Assembly (NCBI GenBank): GCA_009731375.1
Contig: BJOX01000020.1
Location: 1,157,698 to 1,220,060 of the forward strand
Length of the DNA: 62,363 nucleotides
Reading direction: 5' to 3'
Source: Paulinella micropora
Lineage: Eukaryota > Cercozoa > Imbricatea > Euglyphida
The position numbers and the translations under genes are program-made. Within the stretch, counting starts at the first letter, position 1; every line of letters starts with the position of its first letter. Shown one piece after another: positions 1 through 10,752 of this stretch. The notes under the pieces are model-generated. The model searched no databases. It was given only the letters and a program-made list of their open reading frames with translations, and was not told where the DNA came from.

Positions 1-415
1 TCTTAAGTAGAAATCAAGAGCATAACCCGAGAAATCGTCCATAACCGTGAATTTATACCTTCTTGCTTCCCGTGACATGACTCTCCACGGGCCTTCCGTG
101 TCACAATGCAACATCTCTCCCACTCTCTGCTCGAGGCAAATCATTGGAAGCAAATCGAGGCAACACGCTGGCTTTGGCAATCATGCATAGCTCACACATT
201 CTACATTCTTCTTTTGCACTCTCTACACTACCATCTCTACCTACTAGCTTAATGCCTACGGCGTCTGCTAAAGCTTTAGTCCTCTCCCAGCTTACATGTC
301 CCGCCATAGCATGCACTATACTAACAGGCAGCACTCTCACTCTCTTGACAGTAGAAGGGTACTTAACAAACAGAACAGCATTCTTTATTATTAGTTTAGA
401 TGAATTAATACTCAC
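1..415 (-). pseudogene. copia GAG-pre-integrase domain and start of integrase core (frameshifted)
   Basis: The frame from 415 down to 101 has the zinc-binding arrangement HAMAGH...CRMCELC typical of the GAG_pre-integrs domain of Ty1/copia polyproteins. It then hits a stop. From about 125 to base 1 another frame continues with the start of the integrase catalytic core: HCDTEGPW, then YKFTVMDDFSGYAL. HCDTEGP supplies the first catalytic aspartate, and MDDFSGY matches the conserved copia DD-S-R/G-Y segment. The change of frame shows a small indel between about 110 and 190. The remaining DDE residues and the RT lie outside the window. Confidence 0.75.
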
Positions 416-468
416 TTTACTCTCTTTTGCTGTTACTATTGTCCCTTTATTGTCTGAGGGTGTGGGTT

Positions 469-765
469 TTATGCTTGGGTTCTCCCACCCTGTTGCCCCG
501 CCTCCCTCTCTCTCTCAGGCGCACCCTTAGGTGTGAAACGACACTTAGGATCTAACTTACTATCCTTATGGCTATCCCATCTGTATAGCAAGGCTTTAGT
601 TATCCTCCCTCTGACAAGTATGTCCTTTTCCTTCACAGGCAGTGCCCCTTCAAGATGAACATCTGTCCATTTTGATGGAGCACTGCTCTGTGATGGAAAT
701 GGTCCATCGGGCCAGTGGGGGCAACGTTGATTGGCATGAGTGGATCGTAGTAGGCACTCTTGCAA
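469..765 (-). pseudogene. copia pol linker segment in a shifted frame
   Basis: Around 640 the protease frame stops, and this second minus-strand frame carries on with polyprotein-like sequence (KDILVRGRITKALLYRW, then a Lys/Glu-rich stretch), joining protease to the zinc domain at 415-101. It is best read as a continuation of the same polyprotein after a frameshift. It has no domain of its own that I recognise. Confidence 0.45.
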
Positions 766-1466
766 ATTTTGTGCATACGCCCCTCTCCATCTACTCTAGC
801 TACACACATCAACCCTGCCTCTCCTATTACTCTCGTCCCATTCCCTGTACTGAATGTTACCTTACTGATCTTCTTCAGTTCTTTCATCGTGTCGTCGTGA
901 CAGACATACTGAGTCGCACCGCTATCTTGATACACATGCTTGCTCTTTACTAGCTTACTGTGTGCCATGACTGTGGTGGAGTCTTGTTTCTTCTTGGATT
1001 TGTTTTTCTTGTCTTTCTTCTTCTTCTTCTTCTTCTTCAACTTCTTCTTCTTTCTTTTCTTTTTTGACTGTTCTTCTTCCTCAGACTCTGAGAACTCAGA
1101 CGGCTCTGATGACATAAGCTCAGGGACTTCATCAGAGTCGTCTGGGTCATAGTCTCTATCAGGCATTCCAGTCTGAATCTGTCCTTTCAGTTCTTCTTGC
1201 AGGTTAGTCATAACTTCTCTTACCTGTCTGTCCAACTGACTGATTCTCTCTCTAGACGCACCTGTGATCAGTTCCTGAGGAACTGTCACCTCAACAAACC
1301 TACCTGTGGGATCTAGTCTAACTTCTATCCCATCATCGTTCGGTGTGTTGGGTGTGTCAGGTGTAGTTGGAGTGAAATGCTTGTTGTCGTGTTGGGTGGA
1401 GTATGGGCTAGTGGTATGTCTTGTGTTGTGAGTCACAGTCACTAGCTCAATAGCTCTCATATACAT
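633..1466 (-). pseudogene. copia Gag C-terminus and aspartic protease
   Basis: The frame begins with a Thr/Pro-rich stretch, then an amphipathic segment (about residues 50-95), an acidic run, and a long Lys-rich run about residues 130-160 coded by the (TTC)n-like tract at 1017-1060. Near residue 185 it has YQDSGATQYV, the catalytic DSGA motif of Ty1/copia retropepsins preceded by a short beta strand, followed by typical protease strands. The acidic and basic tract is a nuclear-localisation-like feature that probably expanded by trinucleotide slippage. The frame stops at 633 and pol continues in another frame. Confidence 0.7.
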
Positions 1467-1708
1467 CAGTCAAGTATTCGTCTCAGTCCTCTCCTTCAGC
1501 TACACAGCGTAAATTACCGAACATATCGAGAAATTCTTTCGCTATTTCCCATAACTTTTTCTCGTTTGGATAATGGATGGCTTTCAAATGGTGAAAATAC
1601 CCTTTTTTTTTTGTAATCAGTTCGGCGCGGCTGCTATGTTTCGTCAAGAAAACGGCTGCCTCTGGCGAACTGACCAGGTAGACCCCCCCCCCCCCCCCCC
1701 CCCCCCCC

Positions 1709-1966
1709 NNNNNNNNNNNNNNNNNNNNNNNNNNNNNNNNNNNNNNNNNNNNNNNNNNNNNNNNNNNNNNNNNNNNNNNNNNNNNNNNNNNNNNNNNNNN
1801 NNNNNNNNNNNNNNNNNNNNNNNNNNNNNNNNNNNNNNNNNNNNNNNNNNNNNNNNNNNNNNNNNNNNNNNNNNNNNNNNNNNNNNNNNNNNNNNNNNNN
1901 NNNNNNNNNNNNNNNNNNNNNNNNNNNNNNNNNNNNNNNNNNNNNNNNNNNNNNNNNNNNNNNNNN
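1709..1966. other. Assembly gap preceded by poly-C
   Basis: A run of N follows about 26 C residues. Reading frames across it are meaningless; only sequence after 1967 is used for the downstream gene. Confidence 0.98.
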
Positions 1967-3818
1967 ATTCACAGAATGAACTGTACAGTATGGATCATTT
2001 GATACAAGCAGTACACGCAGTTGAAGTAGACAGTACTTCTCTAGCTTCGACTTCTAGTAGCAGTACCAGTAGTACTAGTACTCATGATCACAATCATCCA
2101 GCTTCGGATTCACAGCCTTTACCTACCCCTGCGGCCACTTCTGTTGCTGCATCTTCATCCACTGCTGATGCTGCATCATCCGCTATTTCCAAACCACGTC
2201 CTCAGACCTACATTCGAAACTCTGCCAAACTGTACAGCTTGCTGTTACTCGAGCAAGAGGATGAGGAATGTAGGTCCTTGGATGAGTTTGGTAATATAGT
2301 AAACACTGTTAGGCCAGTCTGTCTCCCAGAATGGAGAAAAATATCTAAACTTTGGAACGAACGAGTGCAAGCTGGTCGTTCTAAAGTTTATCTGGCAGAC
2401 GAACATGTTTGTTCGCAGTTTTGGGACTACGTCCAGCACATGTTCAGAAAAAACCAACAGGGGAAACAACCATGGATAGGTGGTTGTACAACTGGAAAGT
2501 TATTTTCCAAAAACTCAATAGTAAAACAGCAACACAACACTTCCAATCAGACAGTGACAGATCATCAGATGATGATGGACATGGACTTGATGATGATGGT
2601 GAACTTTTATTCGACATCAATAATACACCAACAAAAGCATCCCAACTGTTCACACAATCTCAGTCTGTAGATGAACAATCACTCGCTGGACCTCCAGACA
2701 TGTCCCAGCCTTCACCAAGTCAAACTACCATTCAGTTCGGCAGCGGACAATCTATAGCTACTACATCATCAGCGGGGGTAAACATTAATCAAGTTTTTAC
2801 TTTGAATGGATCATCGACATCGTCACGTGCACATTCTGGATTGAACAGAATGTTTGAGTCTGTTAAGTCGAATCTTGCTTCCCCGTCGACGTCGTCCACA
2901 ACAACTGCTAACCCACGAAGTGGGACAGCCTGGCCTCCCACAGGCAAGCCTAACACTCCCGTATCGTCCTTGCAATCAAGAAAGACACACAAGACGTCGA
3001 CACCAACTTCAGCTCCGAAAACGCAACCAAAAAAGAAAAGCAAAGCCAAAGCCAAAGAGGACAATGATCCTTACGAACATGCTACTCCTTCTTCTTCGAA
3101 TACTGCCACTAACGCCAAACGTAACCTTACAAACCTGATGTTAGACACGTTGGAGTCCTTAAAGGAAAGTAAGGCAGACAAAGAGACTGCAAAGCTGTCT
3201 AGCTTGCTCGAGAATTTTCTTGACAAAACGTTGAAGTCTAGCAGTAATGTTGAAAAGCCTGTCAATATCGCCACAACATTNNNNNNNNNNATCAAGAAAG
3301 ACACACAAGACGTCGCCACCAACTTCAGCTCCGAAAACGCAACAAAAAAGAAAAGAAAAGCCAAAGCCAAAGAGGACAATGATCCTTACGAACATGCTAC
3401 TCCTTCTTCTTCGAATACTGCCACTAACGCCAAACGTAACCTTACAAACCTGATGTTAGACACGTTGGAGTCCTTAAAGGAAAGTAAGGCAGACAAAGAG
3501 ACTGCAAAGCTGTCTAGCTTGCTCGAGAATTTTCTTGACAAAACGTTGAAATCTAGCAGTAACGTTGAAAAGCCTGTCAATATCGCCACAACATTGACTT
3601 CTCAGCAGGTATGCGATCACTTCGCTACAAAAGAGCTTCCTGCACAGTTTTTGCTTGCAATGAATGCTAAAAAAATTGGAGGTGCTACTTTGCACGCAGT
3701 GTGGAAACAATCTAAGGCAAACTTCGATGACTTTAAGAGTTTTTGTCTAGGCTTGGGTGTGTCTGACACTGTTGAAGTTTTTCAGATTGCAGGGGAATTG
3801 GATCTGTTGTTTTCATAA
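1967..3818 (+). CDS. Hypothetical transposon-associated protein, possibly the Harbinger DNA-binding partner
   Basis: Two overlapping plus-strand frames make up this gene, the first open to 2670 and the second to 3818. The change of frame between about 2450 and 2560 points to an intron or an indel. The N-terminal part is Ser/Thr-rich, then about 70 residues of helix-rich sequence with conserved-looking Trp and Arg (CLPEWRKISKLW, FWDYVQHMF), which could be a Myb/SANT-like fold. The middle is acidic and Ser-rich, then Lys-rich (KKKSKAKAKE). The C-terminal part is helical. I do not recognise the family; the partner role is inferred from its position convergent with a Harbinger transposase. Confidence 0.5.
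2979..3589 (+). repeat. About 300 bp tandem duplication split by a 10-N gap
   Basis: The segment before the gap at 3281-3290 (Lys-rich KKKSKAKAKE coding part through the Leu-rich helix) is repeated almost unchanged after it. A few bases differ, for example GTCGACACC versus GTCGCCACC. The duplication exactly abuts a 10-N gap, so it may be two unmerged overlapping contigs or two alleles, not a real duplication in the gene. Confidence 0.8.
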
Positions 3819-3940
3819 TATCATGCAATTATTATCGTAAGATAGTAATAAAATTCAACAAGTACTAGAACTGTGCCAAAACTTCAGTGAAACTTAATTA
3901 TTAATACTAGAATTTTGTAATAAAATTTTTTATTTATTGT

Positions 3941-4115
3941 TTAAGTCCCTGGGATTACCAATTGGTAATTTTCATTACCAACTGGTAACAAAAAAGTTAC
4001 CAATCGGTAACGAATATTGTGCCAATTTTGGCACAATATTTCCGTCTTTGCGTAATAGAATAACCAATTGGTAACCAAAAATTACCAATTGGTAACAGTA
4101 GGACCAGGGACTTAA
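3941..4115. mobile_element. 175 bp MITE with palindromic ends and TTAA termini
   Basis: The sequence TTAAGTCCCTGG at 3941-3952 is matched in inverted form by CCAGGGACTTAA at 4104-4115. The interior is made of nested copies of the palindrome TTACCAATTGGTAA and a second palindrome around 4018-4042 (TTGTGCCAATTTTGGCACAA). TTAA at both ends is the target site of piggyBac-type transposons. The element could therefore be a non-autonomous piggyBac relative, or simply a foldback element whose inverted repeat includes TTAA. Confidence 0.6.
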
Positions 4116-4165
4116 CTATTATTAATACGTAATACGTTGATACATATTTCGTACAAAAGAATAAT
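4116..4165 (-). pseudogene. Duplicated tail of the Harbinger transposase
   Basis: The 50 bases after the MITE resemble the sequence at 4497-4545, which encodes the transposase C-terminus and stop. The shared core is TTATTAATACGTAATA plus the following 25 bases, with several substitutions. It is a partial second copy of the gene end, separated from the first by an A-rich tract and the N gap at 4292-4471. Confidence 0.6.
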
Positions 4166-4224
4166 ATGGAGATGACTTAAGATGATTGTTTTCTAAATAA
4201 TTTTTTTTATTTTCTTGAATCAAA

Positions 4225-4291
<67 letters not shown>

Positions 4292-4471
4292 NNNNNNNNN
4301 NNNNNNNNNNNNNNNNNNNNNNNNNNNNNNNNNNNNNNNNNNNNNNNNNNNNNNNNNNNNNNNNNNNNNNNNNNNNNNNNNNNNNNNNNNNNNNNNNNNN
4401 NNNNNNNNNNNNNNNNNNNNNNNNNNNNNNNNNNNNNNNNNNNNNNNNNNNNNNNNNNNNNNNNNNNNNNN
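4292..4471. other. Assembly gap preceded by poly-A
   Basis: A run of N after about 35 A residues (4257-4291) and a TAAA repeat. Confidence 0.98.
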
Positions 4472-4503
4472 TTTTTTTATTAATAAATATAATTTTTTAT
4501 TTA

Positions 4504-5748
4504 TTAATACGTAATATGTTGGTACAAATTTCGCACAAAAGAATGCGGACGTGTGGAAATTATCAAAACGTTCTCGTACCATGCAGGATCAAAGGATGTC
4601 CTTATCTGGTTTCTTCCTCCCATTCTATTTCTAAAGTTATATAAACGAAAGCAACATTCCAATACAAGAGCACGTTTGTCTGCGTTGTGTGGCAAAGGCA
4701 AAGTGATTCGTGGAAACTGTTTCTGTAAACTACCCATCCCCCACTCTGCACTCTGTCTGACCGAAGTAACCATATTGTGCAAAATTTTAAGTTCTTTGAT
4801 TCTCTCTTCCGAAAAAGTTTTTCTTTGTTCATATCGTTCAACAGTAGATGGTTTTAAACATCTCATAATTTTGTTCCTAAATTTGGGGAAAGCTGAATCA
4901 CCTACTATGTAAAAAGGAGATGGTGTGTCGTCTTGTAGTATCTCAAATAATGGCGCAGCAATTCTGGCGTCATGCCAGCTTCCTGGGCAATTGTATCTAC
5001 ACCAGAGTATGTTACTATCAAAGCCAAATACACAGACAGAAGAAACATAGTAACCATGTAACCATCCGTTGTAATTAGGTTCACTTATGTTGATGTTTGA
5101 ATGAGCTTGTACAGGTAAATTTAAGCCATCTACCGCACCAATGCAACCCCAAGGCAATCCAGGTTCTTTCGCATGCAATATATCAGCTATTTTGATTTTT
5201 CTTACATCAGTTGACCATGCAATTCTTGCTAATTTCATTTCTTTCAATGTATCTCTCAAGCAAGGCAGTGCTCTTTTCCACAAAGACCTTGACACTACTC
5301 CTGGATTTTCACCAAAAAACAAACATAGCTAGTATTGTGGAACAGGATTTGATAGATAGACTAATGCCAATGCTAAATTATCATAGGAGGAGTTAAATTT
5401 TTTGCGTCTAGTCCCTCCCTGTCGTGGTTTTTTTATGTATTTTTGCCAATGTTTGTGAAAGACAAGATGAAGAGTGTGAAACTGCTTATTATCAAGATTT
5501 ACAATCTGAAGCAGTGCTTTTTCATCTTTTGTGTCATAAATTTTCTTCGAAGGATTTTCTGCAAGCCCTTGCAGAAGGTCTTGAGTAAGATATGCCTTGC
5601 TCCATTCTCTGCTAGACCCCAGCAGGAGCAGGCAAAGCAACCTAAGCATGAGAAGCTTTTTCTTTCTTTCAGTGCGGATTTTGATGCACAAGAACAAGAC
5701 TAGTATCACTAATATCTCTTGCATCGTAATTCTTGGGCCTACAAGCAC
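4504..5748 (-). pseudogene. Harbinger/PIF-type DDE transposase with one in-frame stop
   Basis: Two stretches in the same minus-strand frame, 5748-5329 and 5322-4504, are separated only by a TAG at 5326-5328. Together they give about 415 codons, the usual size for this family. The C-terminal part has the three parts of the DDE_Tnp_4 catalytic core: GAVDGLNLPV (first D), IVGDSAFP (second D, after NCPGSWHDARI) and AEWGMGSLQKQFPRI (E). The N-terminal part is helical with a basic patch (QGGTRRKKF) and a helix-turn-helix-like segment around the stop. The enzyme would cut and paste its own element; the stop makes this copy defective unless it lies in an intron. Confidence 0.85.
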
Positions 5749-6042
5749 GGTAAATAGTGAAAAATGAATGTTGAAGTATATATGTCGCTCTCAACAAAGG
5801 AAATATTACAACAAGAAACAACAGTAAGGAAAAAAACCACAGCATCAATCATTCATTATAACTTTATAGTAGAATTCATGATAAGTATTGCAGGGAGAGA
5901 ATAACAGCAAACATACAGCAACAAAACCTACGCAAGCACACCATCATGGTGCAAATTCCGCATTTCTGTGGTGGCAAGTGCACCAGTGATGGTCCGTTCG
6001 CTGATGCCTAAAAGCCACCAGAACCATTTGAAAGCAATCCAA
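5749..6042. other. Transposon non-coding flank
   Basis: No convincing gene. Short minus-strand frames here look like shadows or the 3' end of the small zinc-binding frame to the right. Confidence 0.4.
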
Positions 6043-6312
6043 TTAACCACTGCTGGTGGTCTGTCTGTTGCAGCCTGCTCTAAGTCTATGAACGGAAAAA
6101 AAAGCATTCTGTTTTGCATGATAGCCACAAAAGTCATCATAGTTTAGCCTATCTGCCATTCTTTGAGGTGACCCGAACAGATGGGCCCCTAAACGAACTT
6201 TGCAAGGTTTACCCTGTGAAGTTTTTCCGCAGCATTGCTTGTTGCACGAAATTTTCTCGGGCTGTTTATCCTTGTTTGTTGTTTTGGGTGCTGTGGTTGT
6301 TTGAATTATCAA
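6043..6312 (-). CDS. Small zinc-binding protein (C-x-G-x-T...G-x-x-C...C-x-x-H type)
   Basis: This short frame contains CCGKTSQGKPC and, about 30 residues later, FCGYHAKQ. The spacing C..G.T..G..C and then C..H is that of small zinc-binding domains found in transposon- and phage-associated proteins. The N-terminus is a Thr/Lys-rich tail. It lies just upstream of the transposase on the same strand and may be an accessory frame or an exon of the Harbinger element. No other feature supports a function. Confidence 0.4.
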   Translation of the reverse strand: MIIQTTTAPKTTNKDKQPEKISCNKQCCGKTSQGKPCKVRLGAHLFGSPQRMADRLNYDDFCGYHAKQNAFFSVHRLRAGCNRQTTSSG

Positions 6313-6603
6313 CCCCCTCCTTGGGTTGCTAATCCTACCTCCTCAGCTACACTAAACATACTGACTTGGAGGTTTGTAGGTGACCTCCCACAGACCGCTC
6401 GCGGCGCCCCGGGAACTTCCCAGACCGACCTAGCTTCAAGTTTTGACGCTGCGTCTCCGCGCAACAGGTCTGCCCTCAGCGTCCCTGAGGAAGAGGAACC
6501 GGTAAGCACCCCCTCCTCCACTATTCCACCATCATACCACCATCTGTCATCTCACCTTACAGACTAGTCTCAAGCATTGACATGCAGACAGTTGGAGAGA
6601 TAG

Positions 6604-8472
6604 CTAGTGAGTTGAAAAGATAGGGGGAGTATGGGATGAGAGGAGAGTGATCGAGGTAGGAGGAAAGATGTGGAACTGGTTGAGTGATTTCTTCTCTCGT
6701 TCTCTCTTTGTTGGTTGGTGTGGTGGACGTGGAGTGTTGGTCAGTGCAGGTGCAGCTGCAACTATCTCCCTACCTACCAATGTTTTTGTGACAATCCTGT
6801 CTTGGTTTGGTGTTGGTTTTTGTTTGTTTTTGTTCTCTCTCTGTGGGGGTGGAGGCATGAGCAGTGATGGCACCGCAGCAATAGGTGTCAGTGATGGCAA
6901 TGAAATAGTTCTCACCACATTCGCCCTCTCTACTCCTTGCACTGGTGTACGAGATTTTGTTTCGATGTTGCGAGTTGATGATGTGGGGGCAGGCAATAGT
7001 ATGATAGGAGGTGGAGCGGGTGTATCACCATCTTCTTCACTCTCCTCAACATCCTCACCACCACCACCATGCAAAACAAACACAGTTCCCTCAAACAAAT
7101 CAACGTCTTCCTCTTCACCTTGCTCTTCCTCTCCCACTCCCTCTAGACCGTCCACTTGATCTATATCTACGTCTTTTAGCACGGTAACTCTATCATCATC
7201 CGGACTAACTCTCCCGTTATCCTCACCCTGTGCTAACACCATTGTCTTCGCACGAGGACATTGAGCACGATTGTGCTTTTTGCCCTTGCACCGTGTGCAA
7301 GGCAACTTTGGGCACGTCGCGCGCCAATGGTCCTTTGCCCCACACTTGTAGCAACCACCCTTCTCTTCCTCACCCTCGCTCTCTTTAGCTACAAACGTAC
7401 CTTGTGCCGGTCTGCGAATGAATGTGGTTGTGTTGGGTTTGTGTGTCATTTGCCTAGTCTGGTTTACCCGAGATTCCGGACCAGAATTCAAACGAAAATT
7501 TTGCCAGACTTGGCGTATGACTCTCTCCACCTCACGGTGGTTCAGTCGGTCTTCGCGCCTTAGTTGGTATACCATAGTATCCAACCCCGCGAAAACTGTA
7601 TGTTTCTTAAACTTCATTAAGAGAAAAGAAGAAAAGAATTCGTCAGGAATTTTACCTCCGTAGTCGCGCTGAATGCACTCTTCAAGATACCTATTTCTAT
7701 CCAGCCACAACTCAATGTCCCCTCTTGGGTAGGATGAAATAAAAACAAGCATACGTTTTATCATTCCTGCTGCGTTGGCATCCCCATACAGGCGCTTAAC
7801 AAGCACCATCATGCGTATAGGGTTGCCATCCGAGACAGTCATGCATAAAGCTATGAGTGTTGGATGCTTGAAGGCAACGGAAACATAAAGGCTTAGCTTT
7901 CGCATCGCCTTTGCGTGTTCCTTGCGTTCTTTTAGTCTACGTCTTCTCGATCTTCTTTCTTTCTTTGACTTACTTCGTTCTTTCGGTCGCATGCGTGCAT
8001 CTTGGCTCTCTTTTGGTATAGAGGCGTCAGCGTCTGATGATGTTGCAAGTGTCTTAAGTTCTGTACGAGCTGCTGAGTCACTGTCGCTAGTGTCTGACTC
8101 TGTACTGTACTGTTCATCTACACTAAATGCAGACTCATCCCATGGGTATTTCTCTTCAGCTTTCTCTGGACGCTTTGCAATGAAACTAACTATGTCTCCT
8201 AGCTGTGAGCTCTCAGAGGTCGCTACCATCTTAAACGTGAATTCCCAAGTCTGATATCGGTCTTCAAAGACCTGCTCAAGCTCAGGAATGCTGTTTGTAT
8301 GGCTCTTCTTGCCCGTCTTCTCGCGAACAAGGCTCATTAACCGACAGAGTTGTAAATCTTCCGAGCCGGAAGACCCACTAGCTGACGGGCAACGGTACTT
8401 GCCGGAATAAAAGGTTATTAAGCGCAGAGGGTGGGCAATGCCGTGAGGCGATTGATCACTCTCTATATTCAA
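6604..8472 (-). CDS. copia Gag polyprotein with two CCHC zinc knuckles
   Basis: The 622-codon frame is the capsid and nucleocapsid part of the element. Residues 1-120 are a mixed helical region. An acidic Ser/Asp segment and a strongly basic run (KSKKERRSRRRRLKERKE) come around residues 130-190. The capsid-like helical core is about residues 195-350 (including SSYPRGDIELWLDRN). Two zinc knuckles follow, CYKCGAKDHWRATC and CTRCKGKKHNRAQC, both CX2CX4HX4C. After them come an acidic stretch and a Pro-rich tail. The start fits an ATG shortly after the leader. The frame is intact even though pol is broken. GC content and codon use differ from the AT-rich flanks. Confidence 0.8.
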   Translation of the reverse strand: MNIESDQSPHGIAHPLRLITFYSGKYRCPSASGSSGSEDLQLCRLMSLVREKTGKKSHTNSIPELEQVFEDRYQTWEFTFKMVATSESSQLGDIVSFIAKRPEKAEEKYPWDESAFSVDEQYSTESDTSDSDSAARTELKTLATSSDADASIPKESQDARMRPKERSKSKKERRSRRRRLKERKEHAKAMRKLSLYVSVAFKHPTLIALCMTVSDGNPIRMMVLVKRLYGDANAAGMIKRMLVFISSYPRGDIELWLDRNRYLEECIQRDYGGKIPDEFFSSFLLMKFKKHTVFAGLDTMVYQLRREDRLNHREVERVIRQVWQNFRLNSGPESRVNQTRQMTHKPNTTTFIRRPAQGTFVAKESEGEEEKGGCYKCGAKDHWRATCPKLPCTRCKGKKHNRAQCPRAKTMVLAQGEDNGRVSPDDDRVTVLKDVDIDQVDGLEGVGEEEQGEEEDVDLFEGTVFVLHGGGGEDVEESEEDGDTPAPPPIILLPAPTSSTRNIETKSRTPVQGVERANVVRTISLPSLTPIAAVPSLLMPPPPQRENKNKQKPTPNQDRIVTKTLVGREIVAAAPALTNTPRPPHQPTKREREKKSLNQFHIFPPTSITLLSSHTPPIFSTH

Positions 8473-9539
8473 TAACTAGTCAATACTAGCGTCCCAGTAT
8501 TACTAATCCGTTATTATTGTCCAAGTGTTTACAGTTCACTTATGCAGTGTGGTTACCTTTTAATTCTGAGGTACAGACTGTGCTGCTTGAGCACCCTAGC
8601 TACGACACCTATCCGTTCCATCTATGCTATCCGTTCTACAATTGACTGGCCTACATAAGTCCCGACGGGGACAATGCCTTATTCTTGATGATTCAAGAAT
8701 GTCTAGACAAGATGTATTGTACAACTCAAGTAAACAAGTATGCAAAAATGGTATTACATAGGTAATTAGCAAGGAGGGCCGGTCGAGAATAAGTTTACGT
8801 GAATTTGCCAATGAAGACAAATTAGGTAACGGATATTCCCGGTAACGGTATATCTCCGACGCTTCTTGATTCCGACATATACATGTCACCGGAGCGATAT
8901 GGGCCACATATGTGCATAAAGCACAAACACACTGAGAGGTCGAGTCGGTGGCAATATCCGATTGCGAAACCTTGGGAGATTCTCCAGGGGCAGCCTAACA
9001 GCATACTAACGAGTACTGAAAAGCACTAGAAGGTCTTCAACGAACAGAGTACGCAATGAAGCCGCCTCTATCATAAACTGATTTTCCCCTCCTTCAAGTA
9101 CAGGGGGAACGTAGTCTCACAATCTCACACCGACAGACCAATCCAATCTGCCAAGTTTAGAATATAAACAGTCTTCGTAGTAGATATACATGGAGAACCA
9201 TCACAGGTGACAGAAACGACGGAAGGACAAAGACGATCGCGAGGCAAAACCACTCGTAGCTCCAACCGACGACGACGACTCACAGTCCCGCCAAAATGAG
9301 CCACCCTTAGGATTTCCCATCCAGCTCTGCAAAACAAAGCAACACAAACTCCGCAGCAACCAAACATGTCTTGCTGCCAACTTGCCTGCTGCTGTGCCTC
9401 TTTGGCAGAGACACAGACCGATGCGCTGTGGCCCTTCTGGCAGACGCCAGCTCTCACTTTTGTAGCCACTTCGAACGTCACGCAGACTTATTCTCATTTT
9501 CCAACCCCCTGCTTCCGTTAGGCTTCTTGCAGGGGAAAG
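8473..9539 (-). other. copia 5' leader
   Basis: The stretch between the gag start and the primer-binding site has no supported gene. It would be the untranslated leader and packaging region of the minus-strand transcript. Confidence 0.5.
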
Positions 9540-9559
9540 CACTAGCAAGGCTCATAACC
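9540..9559 (-). promoter_or_regulatory. Primer-binding site complementary to initiator tRNA-Met 5' half
   Basis: On the minus strand this reads GGTTATGAGCCTTGCTAGTG. Its complement contains GGCTCATAACC, the anticodon arm of a tRNA-Met with anticodon CAT, preceded by AAGC as in the D arm. It lies directly beside the proposed LTR end. Drosophila copia and yeast Ty5 are known to prime from the initiator tRNA-Met cut in the anticodon loop, and this site fits that mechanism. Confidence 0.6.
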
Positions 9560-10752
9560 TATTGTACAATTTGAAGGTCACGGTAGGGAAACTAGCCTGT
9601 TAACCGCAGGCTCCGGGATCCCAGTTGTCTGCCACCATTTTACTGAGATTCAAAGGAACCAAAAAGGAAACCAACCTCACCAAATCGGTAATATATGAGC
9701 ACCAAAAATGGACCCACGAAACGTACTGAAATGGGTAAAACAAGAAAATGGTGCAACGCTGTGCTGCAAGCTGGTGCCACCAGTACCAGACCAAGTATAA
9801 CGTACTAAAATTGACTGCATTAATAACTAATAATACTAGTAACAGTAACAACTACTACTAACGGATACTTAAGTAATAATGGACATAACTGAGGAGAAAG
9901 GTCTAAATAATGTCCAATGTTAATAGCTCAAGTCAATTGTGCGTAACAATCATTTTACTACTAGGCATTGTGCACTGGACCAAAGTCATTAAGTAGTAGT
10001 TACAGTCACAACTGCGCCGCGCAATTATATACTAGTTTGTTCTCTGTCTGGTTAGTCAGGTCAGTGAATCTGCAAGCGGATTAAAGTGTTGATCGTGCAT
10101 TGCGACTTCTAACGGAGTCCCCCGACAAATCGCAGTGTTAAAGGTGAGGTAAGCTCCGTGAGTCACCTGACCGGTTATTAGTTTACCCATATGCCACCGA
10201 CCGGAGGCTATTTCATCGGTCATGAGCCGTTGGGATTATGACACATCACAAAAATACGCACTCAACTACAAAACCCTCATTGCACACGCACCATGCTACG
10301 ATGCATATGCAGTAGAAGCAAACCTTGTGGACATCACCCCCCGAATTAGCAGGTAAAAACTTATTTATAGATTTCGTCACCTCTGGCCGGACTGTAGGCG
10401 CAGATAGGTAAATATGTGACCTTTTCTTATACCCCTATACACAGTGATGTATAGATGAGCTTTATCTAGTCAAGATATAGTTATACCAGTTTCTACATAT
10501 ACTTTGAGCCGGTTGAAAACGATAATATTAAGACAAGTAACAGGTACGCTACTTTTTACGCCGGATAATATCATGATCATCGTTAGGGCGGACATTAGGA
10601 AATGGCTCTCTGTTTCCTTTTTGTTGCTTGGCTCTGATAGTCTCCTACCGTCATTTTCCCACCATACTGGTTTCCTCTCTTTTGCAGAGGAGGAAGATTA
10701 GGTTATTCTCAGAGTGCTTGGATTGAGTGGATATAGACCCCGGCATACAATA
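9560..10752 (-). repeat. Proposed 5' LTR of the left copia element
   Basis: The inner end is fixed by the adjacent primer-binding site. The outer end is proposed from a 7 bp terminal inverted repeat, TATTGTA...TACAATA, giving an LTR of 1193 bp. A minus-strand TATA-like box, CTATAAATAAG, lies near 10366. The matching 3' LTR is outside the window, so the limits cannot be confirmed here. A 60 bp module containing the TATA-like box recurs at 54608-54667. Confidence 0.45.

Larger units (their letters stand above)
1570..6312. mobile_element. Harbinger-like (PIF/ISL2EU type) DNA transposon, nested in the copia element
   Basis: This block has a minus-strand DDE transposase (5748-4504) and a convergent plus-strand gene (about 1970-3818). 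Two-gene Harbinger elements carry a transposase and a separate DNA-binding protein, and the pair here fits that layout. A small zinc-binding frame (6312-6043) may be part of the cargo or of the host element. I did not identify the terminal inverted repeats, so the outer limits are approximate. Two large N gaps (1709-1966 and 4292-4471) hide parts of it. Confidence 0.5.
1..10752 (-). mobile_element. Ty1/copia LTR retrotransposon, minus strand, broken, left end outside the window
   Basis: Reading right to left, the element has a proposed 5' LTR (9560-10752), a tRNA-primed binding site directly beside it, a leader of about 1.07 kb, a gag frame with two CCHC knuckles (8472-6604), then a protease (1466-633), a GAG-pre-integrase zinc domain (415-101) and the start of the integrase core (about 125-1). 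The order protease-integrase with integrase before reverse transcriptase is the Ty1/copia order, but the RT would lie beyond base 1. Pol is split over three frames, so this copy is inactive. A Harbinger-type transposon occupies about 1570-6310, between gag and protease, as a nested insertion. Confidence 0.75.
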
